Origin: DASPOJ01 sp049790315
GTDB lineage: Bacteria > Acidobacteriota > Terriglobia > Acidiferrales > UBA7541
Direction: 5' to 3'
Assembly: GCA_049790315.1 (NCBI GenBank)
Contig: JBAQYV010000072.1
Span: forward strand, 1 to 10,641
DNA: 10,641 bases
Shown here: piece after piece, positions 1 to 6,304 of the stretch
How positions within the stretch are numbered: position 1 is the first letter of the stretch
How the letters are laid out: every line of letters begins with the position of its first letter
Program-made: the position numbers and the translations under genes
Notes under the pieces: generated by a model
Databases searched by the model: none
Told to the model about the DNA's origin: nothing
Seen by the model: the letters and a program-made list of their open reading frames with translations, nothing else

Positions 1-1
1 G

Positions 2-889
2 AAGCATGGAGCGGAACATTTCAGACGCGCGCGCGCGATCGATCCGATGGGGCGCATCGAGGTGGCCGTGGCGATTGGGTCAGACCCGGCAACGTGCCTC
101 GCGGGAATTCTGCCGGTGCCGCCAGACCTGGATGAAATGATGTTCGCGGGATTCTTGCGGCGCGAGCCGGTGGAGATGGTGGCGTGCGAAACGTGTTCGC
201 TTGAAGTGCCGGCGAATGCCGAGATCGTGCTTGAGGGCTACGTCGAACTCGGGGAGATGCGCACCGAAGGACCGTTCGGCGATCACACGGGATTTTACTC
301 GCTCGAAGGCGAATTCCCGGTTTTCCATGTGACCTGCGTCACGCACCGGCGCGATCCTATATATATGACCACCGTCGTGGGGCCGCCGCCGCAGGAAGAT
401 TTCTTCATGGGGCATGTTGTGGAGCGCGTTTTCCTGCCGGTAATGAAGATGCAGTATCCGGAAATCGCGGACGTGGCCATGCCGGCCGAAGGCATCTTTC
501 ATAACCTGATGATCGTTTCGATTCGCAAATCGTATCCGGGGCACGCGCGGAAAATCATGAATGCGATTTGGTCGCTGGGGCAGGCGATGTTCACCAAGGT
601 GATTGTGGTGGTGGATCACGACGTGAATGTTCAGGACTCAAGCGAAGTGGTGTGGAAGGCGCTGTGCGCGATCGATCCGGAGCGCGACGTTCAGTTCAAT
701 TTGGGGCCGGCCGACACGCTCGATCACGCCTCGCGGATTCAGGACTTCGGGTCGAAGATGGGCATCGACGCCACACGCAAATGGGCCAGTGAGGGGTTCA
801 CGCGGCCCTGGCCGGACGAGATCAAAATGGACGACAAGACGCGCTCGCGGGTGGATGCGCTATGGAGCAAGCTCGGACTGACGCGGTAG
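2..889 (+). CDS. ubiD: UbiD-family decarboxylase, C-terminal part (5' end outside window)
   Basis: UbiD-family enzymes use prenylated FMN to decarboxylate, reversibly, aromatic or alpha,beta-unsaturated acids; the classic member acts on 3-polyprenyl-4-hydroxybenzoate in quinone synthesis. The frame is open from base 2, so the gene starts upstream and 295 residues are visible. Family members are usually about 480-500 residues, so roughly 190-200 N-terminal residues are missing. Visible family signatures are VAVAIGSDPA near the start, EGPFGDHTG at fragment residues 89-97 (by family knowledge this holds acidic active-site residues), DHDVNVQD in the middle, and GSKMGIDATRKW near the C-terminus. 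The ATG at 47 is internal, because the family match continues upstream of it. Ends in TAG at 887-889. The substrate cannot be told from this part; a quinone-pathway role is likely but not shown, and other UbiD-like decarboxylases share these motifs. It is separated from pilM by 350 bases and is probably a different transcription unit. Confidence 0.9.
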   Translation, partial: KHGAEHFRRARAIDPMGRIEVAVAIGSDPATCLAGILPVPPDLDEMMFAGFLRREPVEMVACETCSLEVPANAEIVLEGYVELGEMRTEGPFGDHTGFYSLEGEFPVFHVTCVTHRRDPIYMTTVVGPPPQEDFFMGHVVERVFLPVMKMQYPEIADVAMPAEGIFHNLMIVSIRKSYPGHARKIMNAIWSLGQAMFTKVIVVVDHDVNVQDSSEVVWKALCAIDPERDVQFNLGPADTLDHASRIQDFGSKMGIDATRKWASEGFTRPWPDEIKMDDKTRSRVDALWSKLGLTR

Positions 890-970
890 AGTAACCCCCC
901 ACGACCGGTGCTGTTTTCCTCAGAGGCGCCGCCGATTTTCCCAACCTGAAATATGCATTTTAGAGCCACA

Positions 971-1004
971 GCAAAGCGTTTTCGTATGATGTGAAACGGT
1001 TTGC
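971..1004. repeat. Imperfect inverted repeat (hairpin or operator candidate)
   Basis: The arms are 971-982 and 993-1004, with a 10-base loop. Five pairs (GCAAA with TTTGC), one G/G mismatch, five further pairs (CGTTT with AAACG) and one terminal G-T wobble can form. No T-run follows, so it is not a standard intrinsic terminator. It lies about 75 bases upstream of the candidate -35 box and could be an operator or a processed 3' end of the ubiD transcript. The role is unknown. Confidence 0.5.
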
Positions 1005-1031
1005 CTGTCCCCGTGGCCACCAGTGGACAGG
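1004..1031. repeat. Perfect 7-bp inverted repeat enclosing an 8-bp palindrome
   Basis: CCTGTCC at 1004-1010 is the exact reverse complement of GGACAGG at 1025-1031. Between them lies the palindrome GTGGCCAC at 1013-1020. A smaller stem, CCAC (1017-1020) with GTGG (1023-1026), could compete. It directly abuts the repeat at 971-1004 and shares base 1004 with it. No T-tract follows. The function is unknown; a protein binding site or the remnant of a mobile-element end are both possible. Confidence 0.45.
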
Positions 1032-1076
1032 TGTGCAGCCCACGTATTCTTAAGACAACATCGGGTTTTGTTTTGT

Positions 1077-1105
1077 TTGACACTTCCGGCAGGGGACCAC
1101 AAACT
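1077..1105 (+). promoter_or_regulatory. Candidate sigma70-type promoter for the pilMNOPQ operon
   Basis: A perfect -35 hexamer TTGACA lies at 1077-1082. At 17-base spacing the -10 position (1100-1105) reads CAAACT, which matches the consensus only at the second, fourth and sixth bases. The -35 box is good and the -10 weak, so the promoter may need an activator or may be fortuitous. It would give a leader of about 125 bases before pilM. No convincing -24/-12 (sigma54) site was seen nearby. Confidence 0.35.
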
Positions 1106-1123
1106 CGCCCCCAGGTACTAGGA

Positions 1124-1152
1124 CCCTCGTTTGGACGAGAAGTGAGCGAGGG
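1124..1152 (+). promoter_or_regulatory. Structured leader segment upstream of pilM with two alternative stems
   Basis: Two mutually exclusive pairings are possible. CTCGT (1126-1130) pairs with ACGAG (1135-1139) around a four-base loop, or CCCTCG (1124-1129) pairs with CGAGGG (1147-1152) over a longer loop. Both stems use the same left arm. The segment lies downstream of the candidate promoter and about 90 bases before the pilM start. I do not recognise it as a known riboswitch class. The stems are short, so chance pairing in GC-rich sequence is a real alternative. Confidence 0.3.
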
Positions 1153-1239
1153 AGTCGGCACGAGTCGAGGCAGTCGGGCGAGCGGTGCAGCGAGCCTACC
1201 CCGAAGCAGCGCGCACGAGAAAGCCGAAAGGGTCACGAA

Positions 1240-2292
1240 ATGTTTGGAAAGCCCAAGCAAGTTGCGGTGGTTGGTCTCGACATCGGTTCGAGCTCGGTGA
1301 AATCGGTGGAGCTGAGAGAGACCAAGCAGGGTTTCGAGTTGGTGAGTTTCGGCTTGGAGCCACTGGCGCAGGACACCGTCGTCGACGGCGCCATCATGGA
1401 TGCGCCGCTTGTGGCGGGCGCGATCAGCGGTGTGTTTGACGCGCAAAAGACCAAGACGAAGAACGTGGCCACTTCGGTTTCAGGGCACTCGGTGATCGTC
1501 AAGCGCGTAACGCTGCCGCAGATGACCCAGGAAGAACTCTTCGACAGAATCCAGAGCGAAGCGAGCCAGCACATTCCGTTCGACATCGCCGACGTGAACC
1601 TCGATTACCAACTTTTGGAATCGGTGGATACGCAGATGGACGTGCTGCTGGTGGCCGTGAAGAAAGACAAGATTTTGAACCACACGAACGTGCTGGCGCA
1701 GGCCGGGAAGAATCCGACGGTGGTGGATATCGACGCCTTCGCGCTGCAAAACTGCTTTGAGATTAACTACGATCCAGACCCCGGACAGACGATCGCTCTG
1801 CTCAACATCGGCGCCAGCGTGATGAACATCAACATCGTTCGCGGCGGCATTCCGCTGTTCACGCGCGACGTTTCGGTGGGCGGCAACCAGTACACCGACG
1901 CGCTTCAGAAAGAGCTCGATCTGAGCTTCGAGGACGCCGAACGCCTGAAGAAGGGCGAATCGATCGCGGGCGTGGCCGACGAACACAAAGCGCAGATTCT
2001 GCGCTCGGTGTCGGACATCCTGCTGCTCGAGATTCAAAAGACTTTCGATTTCTTCCGCGCCACCGCCAGCGGCGAAAACATCCAGAAGATTTGCGTGGCC
2101 GGCGGCACGGCGCGCGTTCCCGGGCTTGTGGAGTTGCTGCGCGAAGAGTTTGCGATGCCGGTGGAAGAGATGTATCCGTTTCGCAAGATCGTCATCAATC
2201 CCGGTCGGCATAACGAGGATCAGATTCGCGAGTTGGCGCCTCGCCTTGCGATTGCGGTGGGTTTGGCGCTCAGGAGCTTCGACCAACCATGA
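1240..2292 (+). CDS. pilM: PilM, type IV pilus actin-like ATP-binding assembly protein
   Basis: PilM is a cytoplasmic FtsA/actin-like protein of the type IV pilus alignment subcomplex. It binds the N-terminal peptide of PilN and links the inner-membrane platform to the cytoplasmic motor parts. The 350-residue length fits the family. The actin-fold ATP-binding signatures are visible: phosphate-1 loop GLDIGSSSV at residues 12-20, phosphate-2 region LNIGASVMNI at 188-197, and adenosine motif VAGGTARVPGL at 286-296. The C-terminus AIAVGLALRSFD is typical of PilM. The ATG start has a modest Shine-Dalgarno sequence (GAAAGGG, 1226-1232) seven bases upstream, and the protein begins MFGKPKQVAVVGLDIG, as relatives do. 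It is the first gene of the operon; its TGA overlaps the pilN ATG in ATGA (2289-2292), indicating translational coupling. Competence or type II secretion homologues are possible in principle, but the following pilNOPQ set makes the pilus assignment strong. Confidence 0.96.
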   Translation: MFGKPKQVAVVGLDIGSSSVKSVELRETKQGFELVSFGLEPLAQDTVVDGAIMDAPLVAGAISGVFDAQKTKTKNVATSVSGHSVIVKRVTLPQMTQEELFDRIQSEASQHIPFDIADVNLDYQLLESVDTQMDVLLVAVKKDKILNHTNVLAQAGKNPTVVDIDAFALQNCFEINYDPDPGQTIALLNIGASVMNINIVRGGIPLFTRDVSVGGNQYTDALQKELDLSFEDAERLKKGESIAGVADEHKAQILRSVSDILLLEIQKTFDFFRATASGENIQKICVAGGTARVPGLVELLREEFAMPVEEMYPFRKIVINPGRHNEDQIRELAPRLAIAVGLALRSFDQP

Positions 2293-2939
2293 TCCGGATA
2301 AATCTACTCGGCAGGGCCCGGCCCAAGGCCGCGCGTCAATCGGTGCCCCTGGAATCCACGCTGCAAGTGATCTTGCTGGCGGCGGCGCTGGCGATTTCTG
2401 TGGGCGTGCTCTGGTATTACTACGCGCAACTGAACGGCCAGGTGCACACGCTGCAAGCCGACATCGAAAAGCAACAAGGCGAAAAAGCGCGCCTGGAAAA
2501 TCTGAAGGCGCAAGTGGAAGCCTTCCAACGCGAAAAAGACGTGTTGCAGCAACGGATCAACGTGATCGAACAACTGCAGCGCAACCGCACAGGCGGGCAG
2601 GAGCTGATGGACGCGTTGGCGAACACCGTCGTGCGCACAGATACGTTGTGGCTGACGTCGGTGGCGCGCAAGGGCGACAGCCTGGCGATTACCGGCGAGG
2701 CCGCGTCGATCAACTCTGTCGCGAATTTCATCACCGAGCTAAAGCGCTCGGGCTATTTCGATCAGATTGAAATCAAGGAGTCGCACCAGGATCCGGGGGA
2801 GAAGGCCGTGCAGACGTTCATTTTCACGCTCACGGCAAACTTTGCCCTGCCGCAAGCGAGGAACGTTGCGGCTCCCGCGGCGACTTCCGCCCCAGCGCCA
2901 GCCCCGACCACGGGCCGGCCGGCAGCGGGGAAGGGGTAG
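2289..2939 (+). CDS. pilN: PilN, type IV pilus inner-membrane assembly protein
   Basis: PilN is a bitopic inner-membrane protein that pairs with PilO and recruits PilM through a short cytoplasmic N-terminal peptide. That peptide is seen here as MIRINLL at residues 1-7. One hydrophobic membrane segment follows at about 24-45, then a charged, Gln/Glu/Lys-rich coiled coil at about 46-100 and a periplasmic ferredoxin-like domain at about 112-186. The last 30 residues are a low-complexity Ala/Pro-rich tail ending PAAGKG, which resembles the PilO tail. The 216-residue length is slightly above the usual 180-200 because of this tail. The start overlaps the pilM stop by four bases, and pilO begins nine bases after the stop. 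The assignment is secure from order, topology and N-terminal motif, although PilN sequences diverge strongly. Confidence 0.95.
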   Translation: MIRINLLGRARPKAARQSVPLESTLQVILLAAALAISVGVLWYYYAQLNGQVHTLQADIEKQQGEKARLENLKAQVEAFQREKDVLQQRINVIEQLQRNRTGGQELMDALANTVVRTDTLWLTSVARKGDSLAITGEAASINSVANFITELKRSGYFDQIEIKESHQDPGEKAVQTFIFTLTANFALPQARNVAAPAATSAPAPAPTTGRPAAGKG

Positions 2940-2948
2940 GGGACTGCG

Positions 2949-3602
2949 ATGGCGATATCGTTCCGCGAATTTCCGTGGTACATCCAGGCGCTGATTCTTG
3001 TGGCGCTCGCCGTAATTGTGATCGTCGCCGGAATCTATATTCCGATTTCTCCGGTGGCGACGGCGCGCACCCAAGTCACGCAACTCACTCAACAGGACAA
3101 CGAGTTGAAGACGGAAGTGCAGCAACTGCAGGTTTACGAGCGGCAGTACACCGAATTCAACCAGGAAATGAACGCCCTGCACAAGCAACTCGAAACTCTG
3201 CAGGCGATCGTTCCCGAGGATAAGCAAGTCGACGAGTTCATCCGATTGCTGCAGGGCGCGGCTTCCGCTTCCGGCGTGCAGATTCGCCGATTGCAGTCCG
3301 ACGCCATCATCCCGCACGAGTATCACTTCGAGATGCCGTTTGAAATTCAGGTCGACGGGCCCTACTACGCGATCGAAGACTTCTTCGCCCGGTTGAGCCG
3401 CCTCTCTCGCATCATCAACGTGGGCGATCTGACGTTCGGCGCGGTCGATGCGAAGAACGGGACCGGTTATCCGACGCGGCCCGGCACAAGCGTCAGCGGC
3501 AGTTGCACGGTGACTACATTCTTCAGCAAGCCCGACGATTCAGCGGTGGCAGCGCCGGCGCCAGCTACGCCCGCAGCCAGACCGCAGGGAAAGGGCGATT
3601 GA
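2949..3602 (+). CDS. pilO: PilO, type IV pilus inner-membrane assembly protein
   Basis: PilO forms a periplasmic heterodimer with PilN and contacts PilP, completing the inner-membrane alignment complex. The 217-residue protein has a short cytoplasmic N-terminus containing FREFPWYIQ, one membrane segment at about 12-32, a coiled coil at about 38-90 (including TQVTQLTQQDNELKTEVQQL), and a ferredoxin-like domain at about 93-193 with the PilO-typical FEIQVDGPYYAIEDFFARLS. The C-terminal 24 residues are an Ala/Pro-rich tail ending PQGKGD. The ATG at 2949 has AGGGG at 2938-2942, six bases upstream and overlapping the pilN stop codon. The TGA at 3600-3602 is followed at once by the pilP start region. 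Order and architecture leave little doubt. Confidence 0.95.
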   Translation: MAISFREFPWYIQALILVALAVIVIVAGIYIPISPVATARTQVTQLTQQDNELKTEVQQLQVYERQYTEFNQEMNALHKQLETLQAIVPEDKQVDEFIRLLQGAASASGVQIRRLQSDAIIPHEYHFEMPFEIQVDGPYYAIEDFFARLSRLSRIINVGDLTFGAVDAKNGTGYPTRPGTSVSGSCTVTTFFSKPDDSAVAAPAPATPAARPQGKGD

Positions 3603-3603
3603 G

Positions 3604-4257
3604 TTGACGATGCGATTGCCACTCCACATTCGACATTACAGTTCGCTCGCCGCAGTCCTGGTTCTGGCTGGCCTGGTAGCTTTGCCGGTCCGCGCGCAGG
3701 AATCTCCGGCCATGCCTGGTCATATCCGGAATCAATTGAACCAGTCGCAGGCCTCATCGCCATCCTCCCAGACCGAGGCGGCTCCGTCGGCGCCGGCAAA
3801 CACATCGAACCCTGCGGGCCAACACGCCTCGGGCAAGTCCAGGAAGTCGCACAAAGGTTCGACCACGAACTCCGCCACATCTTCGGCGCCGGCACCCGCG
3901 TCAACCGCTGTATCTATGAGCGGCCGCCGCGATCCTTTCTCTCCGTTGCTCGCAGCGGACAAGGGCGCAAGCACGCATCCGGATAATTTGCCTCCGGGCA
4001 AGGCGGGCCTGATGGTTGACACACTGCGCGTGGACGGAATCGTGCAGGGCCCGAACGGCATGATCGCCATCGTTGAGAATCCGCAAGACCGCGTCTATTT
4101 CCTGCGTGAAGGAGACAAGCTGTACGACGGCTCGGTCACGCACATCGTGCTCGATGCCGTTTCCTTCCACCAAGTGGGGAGCGACGCATTCGGCAAGCCC
4201 GTTGATCGCGAATTGACGAAACGACTGTATCCCAGCAGTACAGGAGACTCGCAATGA
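3604..4257 (+). CDS. pilP: PilP-like type IV pilus assembly protein, non-lipoprotein form
   Basis: PilP links the PilN/PilO inner-membrane complex to the PilQ secretin. The protein (217 residues from the TTG) has a Sec-type signal peptide at about 1-31 with cleavage likely after VRA. A low-complexity Ser/Ala/Pro/Gln linker follows at about 33-106. The folded PilP domain starts at GRRDPFSPLL (107-116) and includes LRVDGIVQGPNGMIAIVENP and the YFLREGDKLYDGSVTHI region. Well-studied PilP proteins are lipoproteins; this one has no cysteine anywhere, so it cannot be lipidated and would be free or otherwise anchored in the periplasm. The start is uncertain: TTG at 3604 lies eight bases after AAAGGG (3590-3595), whereas ATG at 3610 is 14 bases from it. 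The choice does not affect the signal peptide core. The stop overlaps the pilQ ATG in ATGA (4254-4257). Confidence 0.88.
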   Translation: MTMRLPLHIRHYSSLAAVLVLAGLVALPVRAQESPAMPGHIRNQLNQSQASSPSSQTEAAPSAPANTSNPAGQHASGKSRKSHKGSTTNSATSSAPAPASTAVSMSGRRDPFSPLLAADKGASTHPDNLPPGKAGLMVDTLRVDGIVQGPNGMIAIVENPQDRVYFLREGDKLYDGSVTHIVLDAVSFHQVGSDAFGKPVDRELTKRLYPSSTGDSQ

Positions 4258-6209
4258 AGATCCACTGGCCGGCTTCCCGGCTCGCCTGCCTGACAATACT
4301 TTCGAGCGCCGCTTTGGCGACGGTGTGGGCTGGAACAGGCACGTTGCCCGCCAGCAGCGCGCCCGCGACCGCCATATCCGCCGTGCGTGTGGCGCAAGCG
4401 GGCCACGAGACCACCGTGCGAGTGGAGGCAGGTTCTACGCTGACGTATCGCCAGATGCGCCTGTCAAATCCTCCGCGGGTGGTGCTGGACTTTTCGAACG
4501 CGCGGCTCACAACGTCGAACCACCCGGTCTCGACCTCGATTGAACCGGTGCGCGACGTTCGCCTCGGCCAATCCGATGCCGACAGTGTTCGCCTGGTGAT
4601 CGATCTTGATCATGTCGCCGCGGATCGCGTGCAATCGGATGCGACCGGCGTGACGATCACGTTTACCGCGGAAAGCGTTGCCGCTGAAACGCATAGCGCC
4701 GCCGTTGCTCCCATGGCCATGAACGAGATTCCGAAATTGTCATTGCCCGCGTGGCTCACCACGGATGCATCCGCGTTCGCGACACCCACAAACGATCCTC
4801 CGGCCCCGGCGTCGCAGCAAGCCGCCGCGCAGCAGACTACTTCTCCGGCGCAGACGGTAGCGCCGCCCTTTGCCGTCGTAGAAGCCAAGCTACAGCCCGC
4901 CGATCAGACGCCAAATCAGGCGTCCACGGCGATGCCGATGGCGCCCGCACAGAAGAAGTACACGGGCGAGCCCATTTCGGTGAACCTGAAAGATGTTGAC
5001 CTGAAAGATTTCTTCCGGCTGATTCATGAGATCAGCGGCCTCAACATCGTCGTGGATCCCGCCGTACACGGCACGGTGACGCTCGTGCTGGACGAAGTGC
5101 CGTGGGATCAGGCGCTGGACATCGTGCTGCAGAACAACGACCTGTCGAGCCAGATTGACGGGAATGTGCTGCGCATCGCAACGCAGGATACGGTGCGGCG
5201 CGAGGCTGAATCAAGACGCTCGTTGCTCAATGCTCAGGCTGCGGCCGTGGAACTTGTCACCGAAACGCGCGTGCTGAGCTATGCCAAGGCGGCCACGATG
5301 GCCTCCACGCTCAAGCGGTTCCTTTCACCGCGCGGCGACATTCTGGCCGACGATCGCTCCAACAGCTTGATCATCCGCGATGTTCCCAGCGTGTTCCCGT
5401 CAGTTGACGATCTTATCCGCCAACTGGATCGCAAATCCCAGCAAGTCGAAATCGAGGCCCGCGTGGTAGAGGCTTCGCGCGCGTATGCACGCGATATCGG
5501 CAGCCAGCTCGGATTCGGTATCGGCTTCGGAGCGGGCAATTCCAACGTGATTGGCGGAGGCAGCGGAACAGCCAGCACCATCACCCACACCACTGGAACG
5601 CTTCCGATCACCGCTGCAGGCGCGGCGGACGTTCTGCCGCTGCTGACGAATTTCCCGGCCGTGGCCCCGACCTCCGGCATCACTTTTGCCCGCACCGCGG
5701 CAAACTACGCGCTGGACTACGTGATCACCGCGATGGAGAACAAGGGTGTTGGTAAGCTGCTCTCTGAACCTGAGGGCGTCACGCAGAACAACGAAAAGCT
5801 GACCGTGAAACAGGGTGAAGAGATTCCGATTCAGACTACAATCAACGACACGATTTCCGTGCAGTATGTTGACGCCGTGCTGAAGCTCGAAGTCACGCCG
5901 CAGATCACCGCGGACGGCACCGTGTTCCTCGATGTGGACGTCGAGAATACGCAGGTCGACAACGGCATTCCGCGAATTGAAGGCATCCCGGCTCTTGATA
6001 CGCAAGCGGCTACCACAAAGGTGCTGATCCGCGACGGCGGCACGGTGGTGATCGGCGGTGTGATCGTCTCGAGCCAGCAGAACAACGTCAACCAGGTGCC
6101 GCTGATTGGCAGCATTCCGATCATTGGGCATCTGTTCAAGGAAACCTCTGTGAGCGTCTCCTCGCAGGAGCTGCTCTTCTTCGTGACGCCCCGAATCTTG
6201 CCCGATTAG
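4254..6209 (+). CDS. pilQ: PilQ, type IV pilus outer-membrane secretin
   Basis: PilQ forms the multimeric outer-membrane channel through which the type IV pilus extends and retracts. The 651-residue protein starts with a signal peptide (about 1-26). One AMIN domain follows at about 41-138 (peptidoglycan-binding in this family), then an Ala/Pro/Gln/Thr-rich linker at about 139-235. A secretin/TonB short N-terminal (STN-type) domain lies at about 240-308 (ISVNLKDVDLKDFFRLIHEI), an N1-type secretin domain at about 333-393, and the secretin beta-barrel at about 395-648. The C-terminal hallmark VPLIGSIPIIGHLFKE (615-630) with ELLFFVTPRI (639-648) is clear. A Gly-rich stretch at about 420-440 lies within the secretin domain. 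The ATG has a good Shine-Dalgarno sequence (AGGAG, 4242-4246) seven bases upstream and overlaps the pilP stop. Proteobacterial PilQ often has more than one AMIN domain; only one is evident here. A strong terminator follows, so this is the last gene of the operon. Confidence 0.97.
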   Translation: MKIHWPASRLACLTILSSAALATVWAGTGTLPASSAPATAISAVRVAQAGHETTVRVEAGSTLTYRQMRLSNPPRVVLDFSNARLTTSNHPVSTSIEPVRDVRLGQSDADSVRLVIDLDHVAADRVQSDATGVTITFTAESVAAETHSAAVAPMAMNEIPKLSLPAWLTTDASAFATPTNDPPAPASQQAAAQQTTSPAQTVAPPFAVVEAKLQPADQTPNQASTAMPMAPAQKKYTGEPISVNLKDVDLKDFFRLIHEISGLNIVVDPAVHGTVTLVLDEVPWDQALDIVLQNNDLSSQIDGNVLRIATQDTVRREAESRRSLLNAQAAAVELVTETRVLSYAKAATMASTLKRFLSPRGDILADDRSNSLIIRDVPSVFPSVDDLIRQLDRKSQQVEIEARVVEASRAYARDIGSQLGFGIGFGAGNSNVIGGGSGTASTITHTTGTLPITAAGAADVLPLLTNFPAVAPTSGITFARTAANYALDYVITAMENKGVGKLLSEPEGVTQNNEKLTVKQGEEIPIQTTINDTISVQYVDAVLKLEVTPQITADGTVFLDVDVENTQVDNGIPRIEGIPALDTQAATTKVLIRDGGTVVIGGVIVSSQQNNVNQVPLIGSIPIIGHLFKETSVSVSSQELLFFVTPRILPD

Positions 6210-6235
6210 CCGGGGACCCATACACTTAGACTTGA

Positions 6236-6271
6236 GACGGGGGAGGCGCGAGTCTCCCCCGTTTTCTTTTT
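6236..6271 (+). terminator. Rho-independent terminator after pilQ
   Basis: A perfect 9-bp stem, ACGGGGGAG (6237-6245) with CTCCCCCGT (6254-6262), encloses an 8-base loop. It is followed by the T-tract TTTTCTTTTT ending at 6271. It lies 27 bases after the pilQ stop. The 5' flank is not A-rich, so it should work only for + strand transcripts. It separates the pilus operon from the following peptidase and accBC genes. Confidence 0.92.
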
Positions 6272-6304
6272 CGGGGGGCGCTCGATTTAGAGCCCACCAG
6301 GACT

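Larger units (their letters stand above)
890..1239. other. Gene-free region between ubiD and pilM
   Basis: No convincing gene is seen here on either strand. Short open frames exist on both strands, but none has a recognisable protein family or a good ribosome binding site. The region holds, in order: a moderately AT-rich part (about 930-1000); an imperfect inverted repeat (971-1004) abutting a second one (1004-1031); a T-rich run leading into a perfect TTGACA at 1077-1082; and a purine-rich leader (about 1120-1200) with short stems and three AGTCG repeats at 1153, 1163 and 1172. No T-tailed hairpin follows ubiD, so I cannot place its terminator. The region most likely contains the pilM operon promoter and an untranslated leader. 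Confidence 0.6.

Noticed and set aside
358..364. TATATAT run as a promoter
   Set aside because: It is inside the conserved part of the UbiD coding sequence, with no matching -35 box and no gene start after it.
1153..1176. Tandem AGTCG repeats as a CRISPR or satellite array
   Set aside because: Only three 5-base units at spacings of 10 and 9 bases. This is too short and irregular for an array, and no cas genes are seen.
1150..1180. sigma54 (-24/-12) promoter before pilM
   Set aside because: GGCAC occurs, but no GC doublet lies at the required distance, so the site does not fit.
1001..1300. Possible small + strand ORF of 99 codons in the gap before pilM
   Set aside because: It would start with TTG without a good ribosome binding site, runs out of frame into pilM, and shows no motif.
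739..1446. Open frame of 235 codons on the - strand crossing the ubiD-pilM gap
   Set aside because: Both ends are antisense to secure genes, there is no recognised domain, and the composition is Arg/Leu/Ser-rich without conserved motifs. A real gene here cannot be fully excluded but is not supported.
1480..2286. Open frame of 268 codons on the - strand
   Set aside because: Antisense shadow of pilM, with His/Arg-rich composition and no motif.
5400..6221. Open frame of 273 codons on the - strand
   Set aside because: Antisense shadow of the pilQ secretin domain with no family resemblance.
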